Origin: Streptococcus plurextorum DSM 22810
GTDB lineage: Bacteria > Bacillota > Bacilli > Lactobacillales > Streptococcaceae
Length of the DNA: 64,000 bases
NCBI RefSeq assembly: GCF_000423745.1
Contig: NZ_AUIO01000001.1
Span: 1-64,000, forward strand
Direction: 5' to 3'
Shown here: positions 1 to 7,903 of the stretch, piece after piece
Numbering within the stretch: position 1 is the first letter of the stretch
How the letters are laid out: each line of letters opens with the position of its first letter
Notes under the pieces: model-generated
What the model was told of the DNA's origin: nothing
What the model saw: only the letters and a program-made list of their open reading frames with translations
Databases searched by the model: none
Program-made: the position numbers and the translations under genes

Positions 1-131
1 TCACTCTCGACAATTTTAATCATTTCTTCTTTTAATTGTGCCTGTCTATTCATCTGATATGTCACTCCTATTCCTATTATTCCCACAAATGCGATGGCTA
101 TGCCTAACAGCCATTTTTGCCATGATTTCAT
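1..131 (-). CDS. small membrane protein of the T7SS locus (3' end outside window)
   Basis: Only the first 43 codons lie in the window. The ATG at 129-131 has a strong ribosome binding site (AGGAGG, 138-143) and starts 19 bases after the essA stop, so it belongs to the same operon. The visible protein begins MKSWQKWLLGIAIAFVG: a short charged start, one hydrophobic membrane segment (about residues 8-25), then a polar stretch with several Glu and Lys. It is not EsaB, which is a small soluble ubiquitin-like protein, and I do not recognise the family. A single-pass membrane accessory protein of the secretion machine is an inference from position only. Confidence 0.55.
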   Translation of the reverse strand, partial: MKSWQKWLLGIAIAFVGIIGIGVTYQMNRQAQLKEEMIKIVES

Positions 132-150
132 CGTTTGCCTCCTAAAACAT

Positions 151-615
151 CTAGCTATCTGTAGTATGGCGCCCTCTCACACTAATAACTGAGTAAATCA
201 TGACGCACACACCTCCAGCAAATAAAAGTACCATCTGCCAGGATATCACACTTATTTTTTGATTCAGAGACACGCCATAGCTATCCTTCGATTTGACCAT
301 AGTTTCTGGGGTAAATAGCAGCGGTTGATAATTTTCAACAATATTTTCTATCTTAATCGTCTCCGTAAAAATACTGGTTTTGTCCTGAGCATAATTCTCT
401 TGGGATATTTTTTGGAGCTTTTCCACCAATGTTGTTGTCTCAACTTTGAAAAGCTTGGCTAGGTCACTTTCTTGCTCAAAATACTGTATATCAGTCTTCT
501 CAGTTGACTGATTTAGAGAGGTGTCTATGCGCAAAGAACCGTCGTTTGCATAAACAACGGTTCCTGTCGCTAGACAAAGTAAAATCAACATAAATAGTTT
601 ACTTATTGTCTTCAT
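151..615 (-). CDS. essA: type VII secretion protein EssA
   Basis: A 154-residue membrane component of the type VIIb secretion machine. Visible features are an N-terminal signal peptide (hydrophobic residues 6-20, likely cleavage after VYA near residue 23), a polar extracytoplasmic region of about 100 residues, and one membrane segment near residues 124-143 followed by a short basic tail. Size, topology and position between esaA and the rest of the core fit EssA, a poorly conserved T7SSb subunit. The start has an AAGGA ribosome binding site and lies 9 bases after the esaA stop. Assignment rests on context and topology more than on motifs. Confidence 0.72.
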   Translation of the reverse strand: MKTISKLFMLILLCLATGTVVYANDGSLRIDTSLNQSTEKTDIQYFEQESDLAKLFKVETTTLVEKLQKISQENYAQDKTSIFTETIKIENIVENYQPLLFTPETMVKSKDSYGVSLNQKISVISWQMVLLFAGGVCVMIYSVISVRGRHTTDS

Positions 616-624
616 TTTTTGTCC

Positions 625-3600
625 TTATTCTTTAATACGTCTGTAAAAATAGCTGTTTAAAACACCCAAACCAGTTACTATGATAATTAAAACGCTAATT
701 GGTACAACAAGGCTTGTTTGCTGGTTAATAAAAGATCTAATCACATTCTCCATATAAGTTAGTGGTGATAGATTTGCCAATAACTGAGTCGAATTAACAT
801 AGTAAGCATCAAAGAGTTGTGTCGCCGTTATGATGTAGAGCATCAGCAGGGTAACACTTAGTAAAAATCCTAAGCTTCTGAGTTTTTCCATCAATAAGTT
901 AACACCATAAGTCATTGTCAATAGCATCAAAATAACCAAAAGGATAAATGGAGTCAATTGACTTACTGTAAAGGCGAGCTTGAATCCTGCTACAAAAGCA
1001 ATTAACAAACCTGATAGACTGGCAACGAGTGTTAAGTAAATCATTGGACCACGGGCGTTTCTCCAAGACAATCGTTCAGACAGCTGTAAGTGTTTTTGCA
1101 AAGCTTCTTTATCTGCATGTTGCATCAAATATGCAATCACAAGGCTTGTTAGATAACTGATTAGGATGATTAAAAGTCCTGATCGCTCATCTTGACGAGT
1201 TGCTTCTTGTGGCGTTGAAGAAGCGACAGATAAAACTTGCCCCACCTTTGTTGCATCAACAGGGTTTGAAAGATATTCATAAACAGCTTCATTCTTAACA
1301 TTACCTGTTTTTGTATTACCTAAAACTGTTGAGAATTTCTGTAAAAAAGCTTCATTTGAGCCATACTGACCAGTCATGATTGCCTTCAGTTCAGCCACCC
1401 GTGCACTTAGTGATTCGCCATCTTTTTCAAGGGTTGCGACATCTTCAGATAATTTCTTGATACTTCCTTCAATGGATTCAGAAACAGCTTGATTAGACTT
1501 AGTATTTGTCATCAGAGTTTGACTTGCTGCTACTAATTTAGATAAATCAGCATTCATATCCATAGTCACAGTAACTATATCGGTATTATCTCGTTTTTCT
1601 GACTCAGTGAAGGTCGGTTTTTCTTGAAGGGTTTTATGAATTGTTTCTGTTTCTGTCAACAGCTGTGTCAATTGTGTCTGCAAATCAGTTGTTGTTTTTC
1701 TCAGATCTTCAATAGATGCTACTAAACCTTTAGTATTTGCCAATTGATTTTCAATACTTAACAAGTCATCCTCTGAAAATTTCAAATCTGATTTTAAAGC
1801 ATCAACAGTTGTCGTCTTGATTAGATTGACAACAATGGAACGCAGATCGTCACTATTAGCCAAAGCCATCAGTGAGCCATCAGCTGGAACAAACGCACTT
1901 GATGAATAGGTCTTCTTTGCTAAATCAAGTCCGTAATAGCCAGTTACCAATCCTGATAATTGCAAATATTCAACCACATCTTGGAAAATAGCACCAGATA
2001 TGTTGCTTGGAATATCAGACCAATTGCTAATAACATCCACATGCTCGTATTGACGTTTTACATCTTTAGTATCCGTCTTAGGAATTTCTGTAATGGTATT
2101 GGTGATAGTAATGATTTTTGTAAGCGTCCCTGCTTCGGTTGTCACAGAACCTGTATTTCCGCCTCCAGCAGTTGATGTACTTGAAGCATCTGTAGTTGTT
2201 GACGTGTTTGAAGTATCTGTAGTTGTTGGATGAGTTACTGCTGTTGTCTCCATATTTGAACTTTCAGAAATAGAGGAGGAAACGCTTGTTTCAGGAGTCT
2301 CACCTGTCAAAAATTCAACTGACTCATTTGTGTGAATAGTTGCTAAAACCGTTACTGGACTAAAAACACTCAGATCGTTATCATTATCTACGGCTAATTG
2401 ATAAGTTAAAGTTGTTCCTGAAGATACAGTAGCATTTGGTTGGAGCTGCTGATATCCATCTCTATCTTTGGCACCTACAGTAAATCCACTCGCTGAAATA
2501 AGGGTAACACCATTTGGAACTTTAAGAGTTAGTGACTCGAATTCACCTTCAAAGGAAGGGAGTTTTAGTGTGCGAGGTTTCTCAATTGCTTCCTTAATCT
2601 TCTCTTTTAGAGCATTGAGTTGTTCTTGTTCCAGAGTTAATATGGAAGCTTCTGGTAATTCTAAATGATTCGCTTTATGGTACCATTCCATGAAGGAGCT
2701 GACATTTTTCAAGTGTCTCCTATCTTCAGCAGAGAGAGATAAGTTATCAATCGTACTATCTTCAAAATATTTAGATGGCCATTTGAGTTTAATCTGACTT
2801 GCCATGCTTTCATTTAGACTTTTCACGTAGTTACCAAGTGTTTGTGTGGTCCCCGAAAGAGCTTGGCTATTATTCGCAAGAGAGGCACTTACTGCTTCTT
2901 TTATTTTAACATCATAATCTGACAGAGTCGTATCAATTTCCGTATTTAGCTGATTCAATTTTTCAAGAAGTGCTTCGATAACCACATTATATGCCTCAGC
3001 CTTCTCAGTAGTCTCTTTCCAGACAACAGGCTCGCTTAAGTCTTTTGTCAAGTAAGTATTGAGTTCTGATAATCTAGTCAGTTGGTCTTCAACGGTCATC
3101 TTCGATAAAGAATCGTCATAGTCTGCCAAAGCTTTTTCTCTATTATCTATAGACTGTTGCCAAGCATCTTGTTGGCCTTTAACTTGCTCAATGGTCGCTT
3201 CGTAGGTTTTATCGACATCAATAATAGACGTAAACGCTTCATTACTATTTAACAAGTCTTTATTAAACACCGAATAAGCAGACAAAAGCGAATCTGGCGA
3301 ACTTCCAATCCCTGTAAACTGTTGTGAATACAAAGAAAGGGGGTCAGCCAGACTTGTATTGAAAGCATTCAAGACTTGGCTTTCTTTAGAGACCACATCA
3401 GAGACTTGTAGTTGCGCAGTATGTAGATTTCCAATAATGCTTGAAAAATATACGTTGATTAAATCCTTGTTAAATAAACTCTTAAAATCAACGACAGCCT
3501 GTTCAGCTTGTTTTATAGTCAATTGTTTATCTGCTTTGATTTGATATTGAAAATTTGCCTTGACAGGGTTTATAGACTCTAGAGCTAGAGTTTCCTCTGA

Positions 3601-3924
3601 GAATTTACTTGGCAATACAATCATCAGCTGATAGGTGTCATTTTCAATACCACGCTCCGCAATAGCTCTTGTGACCACTTCGATATTATAATTACTATTT
3701 TTGGCAAATGATGCTAACAATGTAGAGGCCATATTGTACTGCTCTCCATTGTATAACATTCCTGTATCTTCATTAACGACAGCAATCTTAATACTATCGG
3801 ATTGAATTGGGGTCTGTGTTGCAGTAGGAGTTATTGGAGTAGGTTTTATGATCGCAAAAAACGAAAAAAGCACCGTTACAACCAATAGTAATCCACCTAA
3901 ACTTATTAATACTTTTCTATTCAC
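625..3924 (-). CDS. esaA: type VII secretion protein EsaA
   Basis: A 1,099-residue membrane protein of the T7SSb machine (YhgE/Pip-like family), related to the phage receptor/infection protein type. It has one membrane segment at residues 5-25, a very long extracellular part with coiled-coil stretches (about 120-480 and 700-870), and five membrane segments in the last 200 residues. EsaA is thought to form the part of the channel that projects through the cell wall. The start is GTG (3922-3924) with an AAGGGAG site upstream. A Ser/Thr-rich low-complexity stretch lies at about residues 545-600. The gene follows esxA by 60 bases that contain a likely partial terminator. Confidence 0.92.
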   Translation of the reverse strand: MNRKVLISLGGLLLVVTVLFSFFAIIKPTPITPTATQTPIQSDSIKIAVVNEDTGMLYNGEQYNMASTLLASFAKNSNYNIEVVTRAIAERGIENDTYQLMIVLPSKFSEETLALESINPVKANFQYQIKADKQLTIKQAEQAVVDFKSLFNKDLINVYFSSIIGNLHTAQLQVSDVVSKESQVLNAFNTSLADPLSLYSQQFTGIGSSPDSLLSAYSVFNKDLLNSNEAFTSIIDVDKTYEATIEQVKGQQDAWQQSIDNREKALADYDDSLSKMTVEDQLTRLSELNTYLTKDLSEPVVWKETTEKAEAYNVVIEALLEKLNQLNTEIDTTLSDYDVKIKEAVSASLANNSQALSGTTQTLGNYVKSLNESMASQIKLKWPSKYFEDSTIDNLSLSAEDRRHLKNVSSFMEWYHKANHLELPEASILTLEQEQLNALKEKIKEAIEKPRTLKLPSFEGEFESLTLKVPNGVTLISASGFTVGAKDRDGYQQLQPNATVSSGTTLTYQLAVDNDNDLSVFSPVTVLATIHTNESVEFLTGETPETSVSSSISESSNMETTAVTHPTTTDTSNTSTTTDASSTSTAGGGNTGSVTTEAGTLTKIITITNTITEIPKTDTKDVKRQYEHVDVISNWSDIPSNISGAIFQDVVEYLQLSGLVTGYYGLDLAKKTYSSSAFVPADGSLMALANSDDLRSIVVNLIKTTTVDALKSDLKFSEDDLLSIENQLANTKGLVASIEDLRKTTTDLQTQLTQLLTETETIHKTLQEKPTFTESEKRDNTDIVTVTMDMNADLSKLVAASQTLMTNTKSNQAVSESIEGSIKKLSEDVATLEKDGESLSARVAELKAIMTGQYGSNEAFLQKFSTVLGNTKTGNVKNEAVYEYLSNPVDATKVGQVLSVASSTPQEATRQDERSGLLIILISYLTSLVIAYLMQHADKEALQKHLQLSERLSWRNARGPMIYLTLVASLSGLLIAFVAGFKLAFTVSQLTPFILLVILMLLTMTYGVNLLMEKLRSLGFLLSVTLLMLYIITATQLFDAYYVNSTQLLANLSPLTYMENVIRSFINQQTSLVVPISVLIIIVTGLGVLNSYFYRRIKE

Positions 3925-3942
3925 TTTTTCTCCCTTACAATT

Positions 3943-3971
3943 AAAAAGGTTGAGGACTCCTCCCCAACCTT
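3943..3971 (-). terminator. likely partial terminator between esxA and esaA
   Basis: On the minus strand, just after the esxA stop, AAGGTTG pairs with CAACCTT around a GC-rich inner part and is followed by TTTTT. It sits directly ahead of the esaA ribosome binding site, so it probably lowers but does not abolish transcription into the machine genes and keeps esxA mRNA in excess. Confidence 0.65.
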
Positions 3972-3984
3972 ACCAGTTTCTCAA

Positions 3985-4281
3985 TTATTGAAGACCGAAG
4001 TTGCGAGACAAATCTTGGTCATTTTGTTGCATTGCTTGAGCAGTCTTATCAAGTTGTGTATTAATTTGTTGCATCAATTCCGCAAAGTTTTGTACTTTAG
4101 GTTTCAATTCATTAAATTGATTATCAAACCCTTGGAATGCCGCACCTTCCCACTCTGTACGAAGAGTATCTTGCAAACGTTGAAGATTGCTCAAGATTGT
4201 ATTGATATCATTGGAAGCTTTACCATACTCACGAGCACGTGATTGAAGGGTTTCTGGGGATACACGAATTTGTCCTGACAT
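3985..4281 (-). CDS. esxA: WXG100 family secreted protein EsxA
   Basis: A 98-residue helical-hairpin protein exported by the T7SSb machine and needed for its function. The WXG turn is present as Trp44-Glu45-Gly46, flanked by two amphipathic helices (about 8-40 and 55-88) rich in Gln, Asn and Leu, as in other streptococcal EsxA proteins. It is the first gene of the core operon, with its own AAGGAGAC ribosome binding site and two candidate promoters upstream. A partial terminator follows, so it is probably the most abundant transcript of the locus. Confidence 0.95.
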   Translation of the reverse strand: MSGQIRVSPETLQSRAREYGKASNDINTILSNLQRLQDTLRTEWEGAAFQGFDNQFNELKPKVQNFAELMQQINTQLDKTAQAMQQNDQDLSRNFGLQ

Positions 4282-4311
4282 GTCATTGTCTCCTTATATT
4301 TTGATATAACT

Positions 4312-4340
4312 ATTCTACTACTATTTTCAGCAATTTGCAA
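4312..4340 (-). promoter_or_regulatory. esxA promoter, proximal
   Basis: On the minus strand: -35 TTGCAA (4335-4340), spacer 17, -10 TAGAAT (4312-4317), about 30 bases upstream of the esxA start. Confidence 0.6.
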
Positions 4341-4373
4341 GTGCTTTATGGAATAACTTTACTATTTACTCTA

Positions 4374-4401
4374 ATTTTATCCCTAACAGCTACTTTGACA
4401 A
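4374..4401 (-). promoter_or_regulatory. esxA promoter, distal candidate
   Basis: On the minus strand: -35 TTGTCA (4396-4401), spacer 16, -10 TAAAAT (4374-4379). It would give a leader of roughly 85 bases. It may add to, or replace, the proximal promoter. Confidence 0.45.
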
Positions 4402-4526
4402 TTGAATGACTATGTATAAAGCATTATTGATGGATTCATCTTTTCTTTCGTTTTATGGGAACAGTGCTGTACCATGCGAGAGCTGGTTTTAATATAGAAA
4501 CCAATCCTTGCTATCATTATACCAAA

Positions 4527-4554
4527 CTTCCCCAGCTATAAGGAGCTGGGGAAG
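4527..4554 (-). terminator. terminator after the DUF6572 gene
   Basis: A perfect 11-bp stem (CTTCCCCAGCT with AGCTGGGGAAG) and a 6-base loop, beginning 9 bases after the immunity-type gene. The minus strand continues TTTGG, and the other side carries TTTTTTA, so it may work in both directions. It separates the effector island from the esxA operon. Confidence 0.8.
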
Positions 4555-4562
4555 TAAAAAAT

Positions 4563-5282
4563 TTATTCTGGCACAACAACTTTTAAACGAATATCAGTCG
4601 GCTGTAGTACTTTTTGAACTTGTACAATGAAAGCAAGGCCATTGTCTGACGGAGCATACTGAAAAGTCAGGTTGATAACTTTTTCTGTAAAGTCATCCCC
4701 GTAACTTTCCACATACTGCTTACTTTCAATAAAGTGGATGTAGTTGTTCAACTTTTCTTGGAGTTTGAGCAAGTGGTCTTGTTCAGTGTCAGGAAGCCAT
4801 TCGTTCCCATCGACCAGTAATAGTTCCAGATGACCGTCTACGATGCCGATAGAGTCGATGGTGGTTGTGTCAAAAATTGGCGAATCCTCTCTGAGACTAA
4901 ATGTAATCTGTGCATCCATCCCACGAGGGTCAACCTCAGCAATAATTTGAAATTTTTCAAAATTATAAATCTCTCCCCACTGCTTCTCTTCTGTCGGTTT
5001 CCCAAAATTAGTGTGAAGCCATCTCTTATCCTCTTCATGCACTTCATAAAAGTTAGGATTTCCTAGTCTACCATCTAAAGTAACACTTGCTAATATACCT
5101 TCAACAAACTTTAATTTTGTCCTAAAATCTCTATTTTTATATAATACAGGATGTTTTGTCCTCAATAGGATTATATCTTCTGATTCAAAATTTGTAATCC
5201 TAAAGCCATCTCTGCTCTTTATAGGCACATCTTCATAGGTCATGCCAAGATAGATAGGAGTTCCATCTATATATAATTCCAT
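4563..5282 (-). CDS. DUF6572-containing putative immunity protein
   Basis: A 239-residue soluble protein without signal peptide or membrane segment. The last 95 residues (from about SIGIVDGHLELLLVDG, with the LLKLQEKLNNYIHFIES stretch) look like the DUF6572 family, often found beside polymorphic toxins. The first half has no recognised domain. The ATG at 5280-5282 is chosen because the AGAGG site is correctly spaced to it; a GTG nine bases upstream is too close. It lies 28 bases downstream of the orphan toxin cassette, so protection against that toxin is the likely role. This is inferred from position. Confidence 0.6.
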   Translation of the reverse strand: MELYIDGTPIYLGMTYEDVPIKSRDGFRITNFESEDIILLRTKHPVLYKNRDFRTKLKFVEGILASVTLDGRLGNPNFYEVHEEDKRWLHTNFGKPTEEKQWGEIYNFEKFQIIAEVDPRGMDAQITFSLREDSPIFDTTTIDSIGIVDGHLELLLVDGNEWLPDTEQDHLLKLQEKLNNYIHFIESKQYVESYGDDFTEKVINLTFQYAPSDNGLAFIVQVQKVLQPTDIRLKVVVPE

Positions 5283-5310
5283 TATTTTCACCTCTCCAAA
5301 GTCTATTTTT

Positions 5311-6786
5311 CTATTTTTTCACTTGATTAACCATTCTATCATATTCCTCTACACTAATCTCGAAATTATTTAATGGCATAGACTCTCCTCTACTTAATTT
5401 CCCAGCCAATATCTGTTCTTGAATATCTTTAACAAAATATTGCGGAGCTCCTCCCTTACCAAAATGAGGATTCGCTAAGGTTTTCTCTCCGAATGCAGCG
5501 TATAAATCGTCAGATGTTACAGTATACTCTATCACTTGTTGACGATACTCGGCAATATCTGAACTACTATCTTCATTGTAATAAGGCTTTATTTGCAGAC
5601 TGTCAGATAGTTTCCTCGAATCATAACCAGACTGCTCGACAGCTTCCCAAGTCGTCGCATAACCAGACTGCATTTTGTTTGCCACTTCAAAGTCCGATTC
5701 TAAGATATAAATTTTATCTCCCTTATTCAAACGTACATCCACATAGTTATCAATTCCAGGATATAAACCATCACCTTGCCATGACTGGGCCTTTGCTGTA
5801 GGGGAGAACTCCTGATTAGTAAACGTTACAATTTCCTGATCTAAAGGATTAAATTTCCCAGTATTTTGAACACTTGTACCATCTTTAATAGTAACATTCC
5901 CCGTCTTTTGCGATATGACATTAATCCGTGTGCCTTTAGTATCTGACGTGGTCGTCTGGATGGAAACCTTGGTAGACTTGCTAATTTCATCCATATCATC
6001 AGAAAGGCTTCCTAGACCTGAAGATGAAGTCAGGTCACTGTAATCCATGTAGCCTCCGGCCAGACTAGCGCCAAGTATGCTCCAGGCTTGCACTGTATTA
6101 TAGTGCTTAGCCATGAATTTGACATCACTTGACACTGGTTCGCCTGTAAATGGATTCTTTCCAGTCGCATTGATATGGGCAATATATTTTTCAGTGAATG
6201 CTGGGTCACGAAAGTCAATAGGCTCCTCCGCCATTAACGCTTCAAATCGATAATAGATATAGTCTTTTTTGGCTTTTTCGGCATCAGACAGAAAGAGGTA
6301 CTCATAGTCGATGCTTGGTTTTCCATGCCAGACATAGCTATATTTTTCCATGAGCTCCTGACGGCTTAAAGCGTCTATCTCAACCTTATCCCCTACTCGG
6401 AGATTTGAAAACATCTTGTCCAAGGTTTTCATTCCCGCCAGTGATAAATCACCTGCTGCCACAAGTTGGTCATAGCGCTTTATGATATAGCGATACTCTT
6501 CATAGCTCATGCCACTTGGAAGAGACCAGTTACTTCCGGTACGACGGAGATTCTGTTCGCTTTGAATGACTTGTCCGTAGCGCTTTTCAAGCTCTACCAA
6601 GCTCATCTCATCAATGCTTTTCTCAAAACTTGTTTTCCGATTAGCCCAGGTCTCATTGACCTGCTTGACCCACATCAAGTCATCTCGGGAGGGAATCACA
6701 AAGGTTTGGGTCTCGCCATTCCAGGAGGTTCTTGCCTGTGATAAGCCTTGGTTGTGTAAAGAAGTGAAGAGGGAATGCTTTAACAC
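5311..6786 (-). pseudogene. orphan LXG toxin C-terminal cassette (LXG domain lost)
   Basis: A 491-codon frame that would begin at a GTG (6784-6786) with no convincing ribosome binding site. Residues 13-62 equal residues 179-228 of the downstream half of the LXG domain in the two full toxins here; the first 178 LXG residues, needed for export, are missing. Then come a unique helical region, an NPFTGEPVS linker (about 210) and a C-terminal toxin domain (about 340-490). The last part, with VRLNKGDKIYI and a GGAPQYF end motif, distantly recalls ADP-ribosyltransferase/TNT-like tips; this is only a suggestion. It probably serves as a silent cassette that can recombine onto an intact LXG gene. Translation from the GTG cannot be excluded. 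Confidence 0.7.
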
Positions 6787-6801
6787 CTTAATACTGAGTA
6801 A

Positions 6802-6810
6802 AGTATATCA
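6802..6810 (-). promoter_or_regulatory. candidate extended -10 promoter before the orphan cassette
   Basis: On the minus strand TGATATACT lies between the upstream module's terminator and the cassette. There is no clear -35. It could drive the DUF6572 gene even if the cassette is not translated. Confidence 0.3.
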
Positions 6811-6843
6811 AAAATGCCTAAACATAACTAGCGTGTTTAGGCA
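6810..6843 (-). terminator. terminator of the second LXG module
   Basis: On the minus strand a perfect 10-bp stem (TGCCTAAACA with TGTTTAGGCA) with a 9-base loop is followed by TTTTT. It lies 64 bases after the DUF4176 gene. Confidence 0.8.
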
Positions 6844-6906
6844 AATTCAACTCTTTTTAATAAGAATTTTTTGTATTATAAGTATAACTTTCTATTTCAT
6901 TTTGAT

Positions 6907-7212
6907 TTACTTATTCTGTAATGTTATTTTTTTATAACCTGATTCTTCAACTAGTTTATTGTAATCATTCGAAAATAACTGTTCATCAGAATTAATATAT
7001 CCAATATAAATGATTGACTCAATATCTTCATGATTAAAAAAGGCGAATTCTTTTGCGTCAGTAATTCCCATAGGATAGGGAATAGCAGAGTAATCCAAAT
7101 ACCCGATTTCTCCGTTTTCTTCAAATAACGCCGCACGACTAACAATCATTAATGGGATATTCCCGGATTTTGTAATTACTACTGTTCCAATTGGTAAAAT
7201 TTCATTATTCAT
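6907..7212 (-). CDS. DUF4176 protein, T7SS-associated (second module)
   Basis: A 101-residue soluble protein starting MNNEILPIGTVV. The ILPIGTVV..KSGNIPLMIVSRAAL stretch, followed by GYLDYSA, is typical of DUF4176, a family common beside T7SSb effectors. The function is unknown to me; a chaperone, adaptor or immunity role is possible. Its start overlaps the stop of the membrane-protein gene by 8 bases (ATGAATAA), so it is translated with it. A clear homologue occupies the same place in the first module (10083-10394). Confidence 0.8.
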   Translation of the reverse strand: MNNEILPIGTVVITKSGNIPLMIVSRAALFEENGEIGYLDYSAIPYPMGITDAKEFAFFNHEDIESIIYIGYINSDEQLFSNDYNKLVEESGYKKITLQNK

Positions 7213-7903
7213 TTTCAGTTCTCTCTTCTAGTTTTTGTATTGTTTTCCTTATAACCATAGCTTTAACAAATATATTCCAAAAAAAATTAGGAATCAATGA
7301 TAAAATCATACTATATATTAGCAATTTTAGTACAAATTCTGCAAAATTACTTTCAGATATATAAAAATAATGAATCAGTGGTAAAGTCACAAATATAACG
7401 AAAGAACAAACTAAGATATTTGCCAGATATGGTGTACGAATACTCTTTAGGACATCATTGTATCTAAATGCAATATTATTTATTGAAGTAAAATAATCAA
7501 TTTGTTCCTGCAAGCTAGGTTCTTTTACTATGGGAATAGACTCTCTCATCAAAATCATAATATGTTCAAACAGTATAAATAGGCTAAGACTAAGTAACAT
7601 TGGAATAATGTATCCCCAGAATCCAAATCTTTCGAAAGGAGTCGCCTCTACATTGCTACTCCTATTCAACAAACTCATACCTCCTAATATTAAGAACGGG
7701 GAGGTAAAAGGAATAAGATTCAGTATTGAGCCTACTCTTTTTTGATCAGCCTCAACCTGTTTCTTTGTCAACTGACGCCAAGTATAAGAACGAGTAAAAA
7801 TATTATATTCTGCGGCCAAACCAGTTCCTTTTAGATTTGTTCCTCCTCCATTATCAACATGTATAATCAATTTTGTCAATGGAACTACCACGGCCAACTC
7901 CAT
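7205..7903 (-). CDS. four-helix membrane protein, putative immunity to the second LXG toxin
   Basis: A 232-residue protein with four predicted membrane segments (about 58-78, 93-115, 160-181 and 187-213) and a charged cytoplasmic loop. It is coded directly after the LXG toxin, overlapping its stop by 19 bases, with an AGGA site inside the toxin gene; this tight coupling is usual for toxin-immunity pairs. A pore-forming toxin would need a membrane immunity protein, as described for TipE against TelE in S. gallolyticus. It is only moderately similar to its counterpart at 10404-11099, so each probably protects against its own toxin. Confidence 0.7.
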   Translation of the reverse strand: MELAVVVPLTKLIIHVDNGGGTNLKGTGLAAEYNIFTRSYTWRQLTKKQVEADQKRVGSILNLIPFTSPFLILGGMSLLNRSSNVEATPFERFGFWGYIIPMLLSLSLFILFEHIMILMRESIPIVKEPSLQEQIDYFTSINNIAFRYNDVLKSIRTPYLANILVCSFVIFVTLPLIHYFYISESNFAEFVLKLLIYSMILSLIPNFFWNIFVKAMVIRKTIQKLEERTENE

